DNA from: Maridesulfovibrio zosterae DSM 11974
GTDB lineage: Bacteria; Desulfobacterota; Desulfovibrionia; Desulfovibrionales; Desulfovibrionaceae
DNA length: 64,000 nt
Assembly (NCBI RefSeq): GCF_000425265.1
Contig: NZ_KE384343.1
Location: 236,774 to 300,773 of the forward strand
Reading direction: 5' to 3'
Part shown: piece after piece, positions 49,161-58,268 of the stretch
How the letters are laid out: every line of letters starts with the position of its first letter
Position numbering within the stretch: position 1 is the first letter of the stretch
The notes under the pieces: generated by a model
What the model was told of the DNA's origin: nothing
The model's input: only the letters and a program-made list of their open reading frames with translations
The model's database searches: none
Translations under genes and position numbers: made by a program

Positions 49161-49201
49161 ATGGTTAGTGTAGTTAATTTTAAATTTAATAGGAGTGTTA
49201 G

Positions 49202-49543
49202 ATGAAGACATTGAGAATTATCGTTTTGGCCGCGTCCGTAACTCTTATCGCAGGAATCTGTTTTGCTGGTCCTATGCAGATGGACGGTGACATTACAATT
49301 GCAAGTGAAAATGAAGCTACTGTAACATCTGTAGCAGGAGGATCTGTAAAATTGGCCGGTGGCATGGCTGGTGGACAGATTGGTAATGTTAAAAATACTA
49401 GAACCAACGTCGGTGGTGTTAATATCAAGAATGCTAATGTTGGTAAAAGCGCAACTATAATGGTTAAATCTAAAAATAAAGGTACATACACTAACGTTGG
49501 GACTGATTTGAATGTTGGTGGTCTTAATATAGACGGAAAATAG
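49202..49543 (+). CDS. Secreted Gly/Asn-rich small protein, candidate fibre subunit 2
   Basis: A 113-aa precursor with signal peptide MKTLRIIVLAASVTLIAGICFA and mature start GPMQMDGDITIASENEATVTS, nearly the same as subunit 1. Repeated units include GGVNIKNANVGKSATI and TNVGTDLNVGGLNIDGK. There are no Cys in the mature chain, no charges in blocks, and much Gly, Asn and Val, as in curlins and other functional amyloids. AGGAG precedes ATG 49202. The duplicate pair recalls csgBA (nucleator and major subunit). A terminator-like hairpin follows at once. Confidence 0.82.
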   Translation: MKTLRIIVLAASVTLIAGICFAGPMQMDGDITIASENEATVTSVAGGSVKLAGGMAGGQIGNVKNTRTNVGGVNIKNANVGKSATIMVKSKNKGTYTNVGTDLNVGGLNIDGK

Positions 49544-49553
49544 GCAATAAATT

Positions 49554-49579
49554 CGGGGCTTGCTTTTATGTAAGCCCCG
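49554..49579 (+). terminator. Hairpin after the paired subunit genes
   Basis: CGGGGCTTGC pairs with GTAAGCCCCG around TTTTAT, then TTTCTTGCGG. It probably lets subunit mRNA exceed that of the export genes downstream. Confidence 0.7.
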
Positions 49580-49597
49580 TTTCTTGCGGAGTAAGTT

Positions 49598-49957
49598 ATG
49601 TTTGCTATAACTTGGCGATTGGACAAAAAAATTTATTCTTTTTTAGGATGTGCATTATTGTTTTTTTCGTTTTTTACGCATGATGCGTTAGCATTTGAAA
49701 ATAATTTTGCTGAATATAACAAAGGCATGTATAGTGATATTGAACAAAAGTCTTATAACAGGCGTAAAGTCACTGCTGTAAACCGAGCTAAGTTACAAGC
49801 TCATCTTGCTAAGAAAGGAGCCGGTAAAGCAACCTCGTCAGTTATAGAAAATAATTCTTCAGGCCCAGTTGGCGGAGTTGTGGTTGAAGGGGATAACCAT
49901 GGAGATATTATTATCATTAATGATATCAAAGGTGATGTGACCTCGATAGGAAAATAA
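49598..49957 (+). CDS. Third secreted protein of the locus (119 aa)
   Basis: A signal-like N-terminus (hydrophobic ~13-30, ending HDALA) is followed by a helical, charged stretch ENNFAEYNKGMYSDIEQKS and RRKVTAVNRAKLQAHLAKKG. The C-terminal part is Gly/Asn/Val-rich again: NNSSGPVGGVVVEGDNHGD, then IIIINDIKGDVTSIGK. GDVTSxG is shared with subunit 1. It might be a nucleator, adaptor or chaperone. The start is ATG 49598 with GGAG upstream. I do not recognise a family. Confidence 0.72.
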   Translation: MFAITWRLDKKIYSFLGCALLFFSFFTHDALAFENNFAEYNKGMYSDIEQKSYNRRKVTAVNRAKLQAHLAKKGAGKATSSVIENNSSGPVGGVVVEGDNHGDIIIINDIKGDVTSIGK

Positions 49958-49985
49958 TGTTTTAAGTCAACGGAACTTACTTATT

Positions 49986-51557
49986 ATGAAGTCTAGATTT
50001 ACTTTTTGTGTATTAGTCATATTAATTTCTGCTCTTTCTGGTTGCATAACACCACCAGCTCCAACTTTAGACCTTCCACAGGAAAAGCCGGCAGAGAAGA
50101 ATACCGAGTACTCCACTGCTTTGGAGAAATTCGGTGAGATGATAAATGTTTATTACTATAGCTTAGATCCAAAAAAGAGGAAGACACTGTACGTCTCAGC
50201 AAAGCCATTTATCGATAAAACAGGCGTAAATGCAATGTCTCAGGGAGAAATTCCTGAAGAAATGACTGATATGGTAAAAAGTGCTGTCAACCGTATAGGT
50301 CCAAATGTTCGCTATGCCGTTGGCGATTATGACTATACTATTAATACCAAAAATATTTATGGTAATGCTGTAACACTTAGGCTCCCAGAAGTTATTATTG
50401 ATGGGGGATTAACTGAATTTGATCGTGGTTTGAAAGGCACTGGTGGAGATATTGGAGGGAGTGCTTCAGTAGGAACGGGTGTTTTTTCAGCTGATATTGA
50501 AGCTAATGCTGTAGAAACCCAAACAATGTCACGCATTACTATAGATATGAACCTTATTGATTTTAAAAGTCAGCTTTTTGTTCCCAAAATGCAGGCTACT
50601 AACACAATCAAAGTTTATAAGGGGATGTCCAAATACGATCTAGGATTTGCTATTTTTGGAACAGGTTTTGGTGGAGGGGGCACTGCAAGTGAGTTGCAGG
50701 GCAGGCACGCAGCATTACGTCTTCTGATCGATTGTTCCGTTCTTGAACTCTTGGGACGTTATTTAAAACTTCCTTATTGGAAATGTGTTGACGGTGGTAA
50801 GGCTGATAAATATGTACTGAATCAAAAGAGAAAAGGGTATGTTCTGTCCAATAAGGCAAAACGGATAGAATGCCTTCAATATTATCTGATGTATCATGGT
50901 TATTTTGATGTTCGCCCTACAGGGCAATTTAATGATGCAACAAAGAAAGCTCTTGATGATTTTATTGCGGCCAATAAACTTAAAATTAATAACTATCTTG
51001 ATCCTGAATTATTTTTAGCTATTTATTCTAGTGTTCCACTTAACGTTGAGACTGTGCATAAAGCAGAAGTTCTTTATCAGCAGGATCTTCAAAAGGCGCT
51101 GGCGGAAACTAAATCATTACCTGAAAAGAACACTCAACAGTTTGGAAATAAACCAAAAGCACAAGCTAAGAGTAATACAAGTGCTGATGAATCCAAATAT
51201 CTAACTTTTATGAGAGCTGCGAAGAAGGCTTTTGCTTCAGGAGATTACGCTACCGCTGAAGATTTGCTTGATGCTGCTTTTAAAGTTGGAACCCCGGCAG
51301 GTGAGGCTGAGCCTTTTCTTTACGTTGCTTATGTTCAATTAGGGTTGAAAAAGACTGAGCTTGCAGGAAGATCTCTTGAAAGAGGAATTTCTTTAGTTCC
51401 TAATAGTATTGAACTTTATAAAGCGTATGTCCGTTTTCTTGTAAGTCAAAATCAAGTTGAAAAAGCAAAAACAGTTCTTGATAAGGCTATTTCAATTGCT
51501 CCCGGTAACAAGGAACTAGAATACCTTAAATCATATCTGAAAATGGCATCTAAATAA
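49986..51557 (+). CDS. CsgG-like outer membrane lipoprotein with peptidoglycan-binding and TPR regions
   Basis: A 523-aa lipoprotein with lipobox LSGC (Cys 20). Residues ~35-270 resemble the CsgG/HfaB curli and holdfast export family: TLYVSAKPFIDKTG for the N-terminal strand, VRYAVGDYDY, SRITIDMNLIDFKSQLFVPK and ELQGRHAALRLLIDCSVLELLG, with a glycine-rich FGTGFGGGGT loop. CsgG forms a nonameric pore in the outer membrane for fibre subunits. Residues ~295-350 (RIECLQYYLMYHGYFDVRPTG) form a peptidoglycan-binding-like domain, and ~405-523 are TPR-like. This architecture is larger than E. coli CsgG. It follows the three secreted proteins. The family match is by motif only. Confidence 0.68.
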   Translation: MKSRFTFCVLVILISALSGCITPPAPTLDLPQEKPAEKNTEYSTALEKFGEMINVYYYSLDPKKRKTLYVSAKPFIDKTGVNAMSQGEIPEEMTDMVKSAVNRIGPNVRYAVGDYDYTINTKNIYGNAVTLRLPEVIIDGGLTEFDRGLKGTGGDIGGSASVGTGVFSADIEANAVETQTMSRITIDMNLIDFKSQLFVPKMQATNTIKVYKGMSKYDLGFAIFGTGFGGGGTASELQGRHAALRLLIDCSVLELLGRYLKLPYWKCVDGGKADKYVLNQKRKGYVLSNKAKRIECLQYYLMYHGYFDVRPTGQFNDATKKALDDFIAANKLKINNYLDPELFLAIYSSVPLNVETVHKAEVLYQQDLQKALAETKSLPEKNTQQFGNKPKAQAKSNTSADESKYLTFMRAAKKAFASGDYATAEDLLDAAFKVGTPAGEAEPFLYVAYVQLGLKKTELAGRSLERGISLVPNSIELYKAYVRFLVSQNQVEKAKTVLDKAISIAPGNKELEYLKSYLKMASK

Positions 51558-51580
51558 TTTAATATCTAAAACCAGCTTTT

Positions 51581-51616
51581 AAAAGTCCCGCTTCCATTTT
51601 TGGATCGGGACTTTTT
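51581..51616 (+). terminator. Terminator of the curli-like locus
   Basis: AAAAGTCCCG pairs with CGGGACTTTT around a 15-base loop, then TTTTTGTG. Confidence 0.85.
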
Positions 51617-51728
51617 TGTGTATAAAATTTTATGTGCCGCCCTGAGGTTGGCTATGAGAGAGATATATATTATGCTGCTGCGCACGTTATTGATAATAAG
51701 GTGCAAAACTGAATAAATCAGGTGAAAA

Positions 51729-52805
51729 ATGATCAATAGAAAAAAGACCCGTGAACTGTTCATTGGCGATGTCGGCATAGGCGGAAATAACCCTATCAGG
51801 GTTCAATCCATGTGTAATACCGATACTCGTGATGCTATTTCTACCAGAGCCCAGATTGATGCTTTAGCTGAAGCTGGATGTGAAATTGTACGTGTTGCCG
51901 TACCGGATGAAGCGGCTGCTAAAGCTCTGCCGCAGATTCGTAAAGGATCTCCCGTTCCGCTGGTGGCAGATATTCATTTTGATTACCGTCTTGCGCTGTC
52001 CGCAATGGAAGCCGGAATTGATGCTCTGCGTATTAATCCGGGAAATATAGGTGGTGAAGACAAAGTTGATTCTGTTGTTGCCGCTGCCAAGGAACGCAAA
52101 GTTCCCATCCGTATAGGTGTAAACGGCGGGTCTCTTGATAAAGCTCTGCTTGCCAAATACGGCGGCCCTACTCCTGAAGCAATGGTTGAAAGTGCACTGG
52201 AACACGTTGCACTGCTGGAAAAGAGAGGGTTTTACGATACCAAAATATCTCTCAAATCTTCCTCTGTTCTGAATACCATCGCTGCATATAAGCTTCTGTC
52301 TGAAAAAGTTGACTATCCGCAACATGTGGGCATAACCGAAGCTGGAACACTTGTGCGCGGTGCAGTTAAGTCCGCTGTCGGCCTTGGTATTCTTTTTTGG
52401 GAAGGCCTCGGAGATACCATGCGTGTATCCCTGACTCATGATCCTGTTGCTGAAGTCGGTGTAGCATGGGAAATTCTGCGCTCACTAGGACTGCGTGAAC
52501 GAGGTCCAGAGATTGTTTCCTGCCCTACTTGCGGACGTACTGAAATTGATCTTATTGATCTGGCTCAAAAGGTTGAAGACAACCTCCGCGGAGTTAAGGA
52601 TGTTTTTACGGTGGCAGTTATGGGATGCGTAGTTAACGGTCCCGGCGAAGCTAAAGAAGCTGATATCGGTATTGCCGGAGGGCGTGGTCTTGGGATCATT
52701 TTCCGTAAGGGTGAAGTTATCCGCAAGGTTAAGGGTGAAGATAATCTGCTGCCCGAATTTATGAAAGAAATCGAAATATTTTTGGAAGAAAAGAGAGGGA
52801 AATAA
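51729..52805 (+). CDS. ispG: 4-hydroxy-3-methylbut-2-enyl diphosphate synthase
   Basis: A 358-aa 4Fe-4S enzyme of the MEP isoprenoid pathway, converting MEcPP to HMBPP. The TIM-barrel part begins GGNNPIRVQSMCNTDTRD and has PLVADIHFDYRLAL and LRINPGNIGG. Cluster ligands are in SCPTCGRTEIDL and MGCVVNGPGEAKEADIGIAG. The single-piece length is standard. GGTG precedes ATG 51729. It abuts proS directly; the two are co-transcribed. Confidence 0.97.
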   Translation: MINRKKTRELFIGDVGIGGNNPIRVQSMCNTDTRDAISTRAQIDALAEAGCEIVRVAVPDEAAAKALPQIRKGSPVPLVADIHFDYRLALSAMEAGIDALRINPGNIGGEDKVDSVVAAAKERKVPIRIGVNGGSLDKALLAKYGGPTPEAMVESALEHVALLEKRGFYDTKISLKSSSVLNTIAAYKLLSEKVDYPQHVGITEAGTLVRGAVKSAVGLGILFWEGLGDTMRVSLTHDPVAEVGVAWEILRSLGLRERGPEIVSCPTCGRTEIDLIDLAQKVEDNLRGVKDVFTVAVMGCVVNGPGEAKEADIGIAGGRGLGIIFRKGEVIRKVKGEDNLLPEFMKEIEIFLEEKRGK

Positions 52806-54551
52806 ATGCGTTTGAGCCGTTACTATATACCGACTTTAAAAGAAGATCCTTCCGATGCGGAAGTTGTTTCACATAAATTACTGATGCGTGCAGGGATGAT
52901 CCGCAAATTGACCAGCGGTCTTTATACCTACCTGCCTCTCGGTCTTAAGTCCTTGAACAAAGTAGGAGCTATTGTGCGTGAGGAAATGAATCGCGCCGGA
53001 GCTCTTGAAGTGCTTATGCCTATGGTTCAGCCCGGTGATCTCTGGCAGGAAACCGGGCGCTGGGATTATTACGGCAAAGAATTATTACGCATTAAAGATC
53101 GTCATGGGCGCGACTACTGCCTCGGACCTACACATGAGGAAGTCATTACCGATCTCGTGCGTGGTGAAGTTAAATCCTATAAGCAGTTGCCACTCAGCCT
53201 TTATCAGATTCAGACTAAATTCCGTGACGAAATACGCCCCCGTTTCGGGCTTATGCGTGGCCGTGAATTTGTAATGAAAGATGCCTATTCTTTTGACAAA
53301 GATGAATCCGGCGCAGAAGAATCCTACCGCAATATGTTTGAAGCTTATAAAAAAGCTTTCTCACGTATCGGCCTCAACTTTCGTCCTGTACAGGCTGATT
53401 CCGGTGCTATCGGCGGTGACTTTTCTCACGAGTTTCACGTGCTTGCCGAGACCGGAGAAGACACTATTGCAGTCTGCCGCGACGAAAAATGTGGCTACGC
53501 AGCCAACCTTGAAAAAGCAAAAGTAGCAGCTCCAAACGGCGAAAATATGACTAATGCCGAATGTGCAGCTATTGAAGAAATTTCTACTCCAGGCAAACAT
53601 ACTGTTGAAGAAGTTTGCGAATTTATGGGTATCTCTGCCGACAAGCTGGTTAAAACTTTACTTTTTACCGTAGATGGAGAGCCTGTAGCCGCTCTGGTAC
53701 GCGGGGATCGTGAGCTGAATGATGTAAAGCTCCGTAATCTAGTGGGTGGAAATGAAGTTGAAATGGCAAGCGAAGAACAGGTTAGAGAGTGGACAGGAGC
53801 TCCTGTCGGATTTGCCGGACCTGTAGGGCTCAAGGTAGAACGCATTTTTGCTGATCATGAACTTTGCTCTTCTACAGACTGGGTTGCAGGAGCGAACAAA
53901 GGTGATACTCATATCAGACATCTGTCACTCGGACGTGATTGCAAAATAGAAAAATTTGCTGATCTGCGCGTCATAACAGAATCTGATTCTTGTCCTGAAT
54001 GCGGTGCAAAAATTGAATTTACCAAAGGTATCGAAGTCGGTCATGTTTTCAAACTCGGCGAAAAGTACTCCAAAGTGATGGAAGCAACTTTTCTTGATGA
54101 GAATGGTAAGGCGCAGCCAATGGTCATGGGCTGTTATGGAATAGGTGTGTCCCGTGTTGTCGCATCTGCCATTGAGCAGAATAACGACGAGAACGGAGCA
54201 ATCTTTCCTCCGACAATAGCCCCTTTTGAAATATGTGTAATTTCTCTTGGCGGTAAAGACGAAGCTGTTAATGAAAAAGCCGAGGAACTCTATAATCAGC
54301 TCATGGAAATGGGTATTGATGCTGCTTATGATGATCGTAAAGAGCGTCCTGGTGTAAAGTTTGCTGATGCCGACCTTATCGGTTACCCAATGCAGCTTGT
54401 GATTGGCGGCAAAGGGCTTAAGAACGGAATTGCTGAAGCCAAAAATCGTAAAACAGGAGAGAAGATAGAACTTCCTCTTGATAATTTTATTGAAGCGTTC
54501 AACTCATGGCGTGCCGATATCTGGCATTCATGGGGACTTGAGGCTAAATAG
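52806..54551 (+). CDS. proS: Prolyl-tRNA synthetase (bacterial type, with editing insert)
   Basis: A 581-aa class II synthetase charging tRNA-Pro. Motif 1 region [15 protein letters not shown], motif 2 [26 protein letters not shown], a YbaK-type editing domain insert (~235-380, including [19 protein letters not shown]), motif 3 [17 protein letters not shown] and an anticodon domain ([24 protein letters not shown] type). ATG 52806 follows the ispG stop at once, with GAGAGGG inside the ispG end as ribosome binding site. Confidence 0.97.
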   Translation: MRLSRYYIPTLKEDPSDAEVVSHKLLMRAGMIRKLTSGLYTYLPLGLKSLNKVGAIVREEMNRAGALEVLMPMVQPGDLWQETGRWDYYGKELLRIKDRHGRDYCLGPTHEEVITDLVRGEVKSYKQLPLSLYQIQTKFRDEIRPRFGLMRGREFVMKDAYSFDKDESGAEESYRNMFEAYKKAFSRIGLNFRPVQADSGAIGGDFSHEFHVLAETGEDTIAVCRDEKCGYAANLEKAKVAAPNGENMTNAECAAIEEISTPGKHTVEEVCEFMGISADKLVKTLLFTVDGEPVAALVRGDRELNDVKLRNLVGGNEVEMASEEQVREWTGAPVGFAGPVGLKVERIFADHELCSSTDWVAGANKGDTHIRHLSLGRDCKIEKFADLRVITESDSCPECGAKIEFTKGIEVGHVFKLGEKYSKVMEATFLDENGKAQPMVMGCYGIGVSRVVASAIEQNNDENGAIFPPTIAPFEICVISLGGKDEAVNEKAEELYNQLMEMGIDAAYDDRKERPGVKFADADLIGYPMQLVIGGKGLKNGIAEAKNRKTGEKIELPLDNFIEAFNSWRADIWHSWGLEAK

Positions 54552-54607
54552 AATATTTATTCGCTTTCAAAGCGTACGCCCGATAAAAGTTTTGAATGTA
54601 TAGTCGG

Positions 54608-54640
54608 AGGGGGAAACTTTTTCATTAGTTTCCCCCTTTT
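54608..54640 (+). terminator. Terminator after proS
   Basis: AGGGGGAAACT pairs with AGTTTCCCCCT around an 8-base loop, followed by TTT. Confidence 0.85.
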
Positions 54641-54671
54641 GCCCTAGGAGAGCCGTTGGAGGCCTCTCTAT

Positions 54672-56045
54672 ATGAGAATATTTTCAGTCACTGACATAAC
54701 CCGCGCTGTAAAAGATGTGCTGGAATCTGAATTCCCTTTCATATGGGTCAAGGGACAGGTTACTAATTTGTCACGTCCTGCGTCCGGTCATATATACTTT
54801 ACACTCACTGATGGTGATGCCGGTTTATCGGTGGTCTGGTTCAAAGGTAATCAGAGAAACGCTGGAGACGGTGAGAGCATTAATCCGTTGACTGGTGAGG
54901 TTGAAACAGGCGGTAAGCTGGAACTTGAAGACGGAATGGAAATTCTATGTGCAGGGCATATGAATGTTTATCCTCCCCGTGGGGTGTATCAACTTGTTGC
55001 AGAACTTATTCAGGAGCAGGGCGTTGGTGATTTAAAGCTTGCTTTTGAGAGTATGAAACGCAAACTTTCAGAAAAGGGCTATTTTTCTGAAGATAGAAAA
55101 ATGGAAATACCAGCTTCGCCGAAAAGGGTGGCTGTAGTAACCGCTCCAACCGGGGCTGCTGTTCGTGATTTTTTGAAGATAGCTGAAGGACGTGGAACAG
55201 GGACACAAATCAGGATTTATCCTACTCTGGTACAGGGAGATCTCGCCCCGGGACAGATCGCTGATGCTCTGGATCTGGTTGGCGAAGATGGCTGGGCTGA
55301 AGTTGTTGTTCTTGTACGCGGTGGCGGATCTCTTGAGGATTTATGGGCTTTTAATACTGAGCCTGTTGCAGATGCTATTTTTCGGAGTACTGTTCCAGTT
55401 GTTTGTGGCGTCGGCCATGAAGTTGATTTTTCTATCGCTGATTATGTTTCCGATAAACGGGTTGCGACACCGAGTCATGCCGCTCAAGAGCTTTGGCCTA
55501 GGCGCGAGACATTAATACAGGCTGTGGATGAACTTGATAACGGGCTTGTTCGAAGCTATGAAAATTTTCTTGATATAAGCAGCTCTCAATTTGAAACATT
55601 GCGTAAGGGGCTGAAATGGCTGTCGCCTGCCCAACGTATTGAGCGATTGCTTGCATCTTTTGAAGAAGAGGAACAGCGTCTTGAGCGCACTGTTTATAGC
55701 TTTTTTTCAAAGAAAAATATGGAAGTAGATAATTTTTCACGAAGGCTTTCGGTTTCTTTTGGCAAAGATAAAATTTCTCGCATGGAACAGGATGTTGTTT
55801 TTCTTTCTGACAGATTGGGTCGTGCATGTTCAACTTTTTTGCATGTTATAAGTGCTGAATTTGAAAATACTGCTAATTCACTGAGAATGCTGGACCCTGA
55901 AAGCCCTCTTGAAAGAGGGTATTCACTTGTTACAGTTGAAAAGAATGGAACATTTTTGCGCAGCCCTGATGAGGTTTTGGATGGTGATGCTATCAGGGTT
56001 CGAGTAAAGTCTGGTGAAGTCAGGGCTAAGATTGTTACTAAATAA
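54672..56045 (+). CDS. xseA: Exodeoxyribonuclease VII large subunit
   Basis: A 457-aa nuclease subunit. The OB-fold N-terminus (FIWVKGQVTNLSRPASGHIYFTLTD) is followed by the catalytic region with VAVVTAPTGAAVRDFLKIAEGRG, VVVLVRGGGSLEDLWAFN, VVCGVGHEVDFSIADYVSDKRVATPSHAAQ, then a coiled-coil stretch and a C-terminal segment LERGYSLV. It degrades single-stranded DNA as XseA with several XseB. GGAGG lies 9 bases before ATG 54672. It heads the xseA-M23-xseB-ispA-dxs row. Confidence 0.96.
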   Translation: MRIFSVTDITRAVKDVLESEFPFIWVKGQVTNLSRPASGHIYFTLTDGDAGLSVVWFKGNQRNAGDGESINPLTGEVETGGKLELEDGMEILCAGHMNVYPPRGVYQLVAELIQEQGVGDLKLAFESMKRKLSEKGYFSEDRKMEIPASPKRVAVVTAPTGAAVRDFLKIAEGRGTGTQIRIYPTLVQGDLAPGQIADALDLVGEDGWAEVVVLVRGGGSLEDLWAFNTEPVADAIFRSTVPVVCGVGHEVDFSIADYVSDKRVATPSHAAQELWPRRETLIQAVDELDNGLVRSYENFLDISSSQFETLRKGLKWLSPAQRIERLLASFEEEEQRLERTVYSFFSKKNMEVDNFSRRLSVSFGKDKISRMEQDVVFLSDRLGRACSTFLHVISAEFENTANSLRMLDPESPLERGYSLVTVEKNGTFLRSPDEVLDGDAIRVRVKSGEVRAKIVTK

Positions 56046-56066
56046 TATTGCGGAGTTTGGGTCCCA

Positions 56067-56963
56067 ATGAAGTATAATAAGATAAAAGTTGTTTTTTTTA
56101 CATTTTTTTTGTTTCTTTTTTTTGTTTCCAGTGCGTTTGGATCTGTAAATCTGGCCTACCCCAAAAAGGTTGGATTAGGAGAGGCCTTTCTGGTTCGGTT
56201 AACTTCTGACAAGCCATTAGAGTCCGTAAGCGTTGAGTGGAAGGGCAAGACTGTAAAACCTGAGATTCGTGAGTGGAAAGAGCGTTATGTTGCACTAGCA
56301 ATGTTTGGAACAGATGTCCTTTTTGATAAGACTGGTAAAGATAGACTTGTTATTAAATATGTTTCTGATGGGAAAAATCGAAGTCTTGGACGTACTATTA
56401 AAGTTGCTAAGAAAAAATATAAGATCCAGAGACTCACTTTGCCTGAGAATATGGTCACGCCGCCGCAGGAAGTTTATGATAAAATTTCCAGGGACAGAGA
56501 GGAGGTTAAGGCAGCCAAGGCCTCCATGTCAGACCAGCGTAAATGGTTTTTACCTTTTCAAAGACCTACAAAGGGTTCACAATCGAGCCCGTACGGTGCA
56601 CAGAGGATTTTGAACGGCAAACCTAAAAATCCTCATCGCGGCCTTGATTTCAGAGGCTCGAAAGGCACGGCTGTTAAAGCCATGGCTGACGGTAAAGTCG
56701 TACTCGTAGGCGATCACTATTACGCAGGTAATTGTGTTTACCTCGACCATGGTAACGGGGTTGTCACGATGTATTTCCATCTTTCACGAATAGATGTTAA
56801 GGAAGGCGAAATAGTAGATAGAGGGCAGGTAATAGGTGGAATTGGTGCCACAGGAAGAGTTACTGGCCCCCATCTGCATATGAGTGTGAGTGTTCAGGGA
56901 AGACTTGTCGATCCTGCTTATGTGCTTTATAAGACAACCGATCAGCTGCTTGGCATTAAATAG
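56067..56963 (+). CDS. M23 family metallopeptidase (LytM-like), secreted
   Basis: A 298-aa protein with signal peptide at 1-~27 (VVFFTFFLFLFFVSSAFG). A beta-rich N-terminal domain (~28-115) precedes the LytM domain: HRGLDFRGSKGT (first His and Asp ligands), YYAGNCVYLDHGNGVVTMYFHLSRIDV and GPHLHMSVSVQG (HxH ligand pair). All zinc ligands are present, so it should be an active peptidoglycan endopeptidase. It sits between xseA and xseB, an unusual split of those two genes. It is probably co-transcribed, with a 21-base gap on each side. Confidence 0.94.
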   Translation: MKYNKIKVVFFTFFLFLFFVSSAFGSVNLAYPKKVGLGEAFLVRLTSDKPLESVSVEWKGKTVKPEIREWKERYVALAMFGTDVLFDKTGKDRLVIKYVSDGKNRSLGRTIKVAKKKYKIQRLTLPENMVTPPQEVYDKISRDREEVKAAKASMSDQRKWFLPFQRPTKGSQSSPYGAQRILNGKPKNPHRGLDFRGSKGTAVKAMADGKVVLVGDHYYAGNCVYLDHGNGVVTMYFHLSRIDVKEGEIVDRGQVIGGIGATGRVTGPHLHMSVSVQGRLVDPAYVLYKTTDQLLGIK

Positions 56964-56984
56964 ACCGGCAACTTTAAATATTAT

Positions 56985-57227
56985 ATGAAAGACGAAATAA
57001 GTTTTGAAAAACGGCTTGAAAGGCTGAAAGAAATAGTTTCCTCGCTTGAACGTGGAGATTTGCTTCTCGAAGAGGGTGTTGCCTTATTTAAAGAAGGCCG
57101 GATTCTTTCCAAGGAATGCGCTGAACAACTGGAGACCGCCCGCAATGAAGTTATGATTGTAAGTGATGGGCTGGTTGAAGATTTTGAGATTAAAGACGAA
57201 AATAAGGATATAGCTGATGACAGTTAA
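56985..57227 (+). CDS. xseB: Exodeoxyribonuclease VII small subunit
   Basis: An 80-aa two-helix protein: FEKRLERLKEIVSSLERGDL, then LLEEGVALFKEGRILSKECAEQLETARNEV, which is the XseB fold. It binds the XseA coiled-coil. Its last codons overlap the ispA start by 11 bases, so translation is coupled. Confidence 0.93.
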   Translation: MKDEISFEKRLERLKEIVSSLERGDLLLEEGVALFKEGRILSKECAEQLETARNEVMIVSDGLVEDFEIKDENKDIADDS

Positions 57228-58107
57228 AGAGAAACTTGCAGTGCATGCTGCTGAAGTTGAAAAATATTTGAGTGAATGTCTTAATGACCGTGGGATTCCA
57301 GCTGACTTGCTTGAATCTATGAAATACAGCCTTATGGCTGGTGGAAAACGGTTACGCCCTGTTTTGGTTCTGGTGTGGGCTAAAATGCTCGGCGCTGACA
57401 AAGAAGCAGTAATGCCTTTTGCTGCCAGTTTAGAGATGATTCATACTTATTCACTTATCCATGATGACCTTCCGGCTATGGATGACGATGACTTGAGACG
57501 TGGTAAGCCTTCAAATCATAAACAATTTGACGAAGCTACCGCAATTCTTGCCGGTGACGGTCTGCTTACAGAAGCTTTCGGCTTTATGGCTGAAGCCAAA
57601 GCCCCTGCAGCAGACGTTGTTGAGGCTATTGCTCTTATGGCCAAGTCTGCGGGAAGCGGCGGAATGGTCGGAGGACAGGCTGTTGATATCAGCTATACTG
57701 GACGTGACGGTGTTACCCTTGACGAACTCAAGACTATGCACTCCATGAAAACCGGAGCACTCATTCTTTCTGCTTGTAAATCCGGAGCAATTCTGGCTAA
57801 AGGTGCAGGGGCAACAGAAGATGATGTCAGGAGAGCTGAAGAATATGGTCGTTTGATCGGTGTAGCTTTTCAAATTGTAGATGATGTTTTGGATATCGTC
57901 GGTGATGAAGCTTCCCTAGGTAAACCTGTCGGCAGCGATGAAGAGCTTGGTAAATCTACGTATCCAAGCCTGATAGGCCTTGAGGAAAGTAAGGCTCTGG
58001 CACGGAAATATGTTAATGAAGCTGTTGAGCTGCTAAGACCTTATTCTGGTGAAGAAGCTGAGTTACTCACTGAACTTGCTCAATATATTGTAGACAGAGT
58101 TTATTAG
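57217..58107 (+). CDS. ispA: Farnesyl/geranylgeranyl diphosphate synthase
   Basis: A 296-aa prenyltransferase. The first aspartate-rich motif is HDDLPAMDDDDLRRGKPSNH, the second DDVLDIVGDEA (both DDxxD type). AGGKRLRPVL is the substrate-binding lysine-arginine stretch. It condenses IPP with DMAPP and GPP. Chain length cannot be fixed by eye, but residues before the first motif (EMIHTYSLI) fit farnesyl-type. Next to dxs it forms an isoprenoid unit. Confidence 0.95.
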   Translation: MTVKEKLAVHAAEVEKYLSECLNDRGIPADLLESMKYSLMAGGKRLRPVLVLVWAKMLGADKEAVMPFAASLEMIHTYSLIHDDLPAMDDDDLRRGKPSNHKQFDEATAILAGDGLLTEAFGFMAEAKAPAADVVEAIALMAKSAGSGGMVGGQAVDISYTGRDGVTLDELKTMHSMKTGALILSACKSGAILAKGAGATEDDVRRAEEYGRLIGVAFQIVDDVLDIVGDEASLGKPVGSDEELGKSTYPSLIGLEESKALARKYVNEAVELLRPYSGEEAELLTELAQYIVDRVY

Positions 58108-58268
58108 TCAGCGATCTGTTTTCGCTCGATATGAAGTTTTATATACTAATTGGTTAACACTGTTAAGTAACTCGTGCCGATGTGTCCATTCCAGATCAAA
58201 TTTGAGAGTGGGTGCAGAGATGCTTAATTTTTTTTAAGAAATATAACCCGTTGTGAGGTTCGGGGAAG

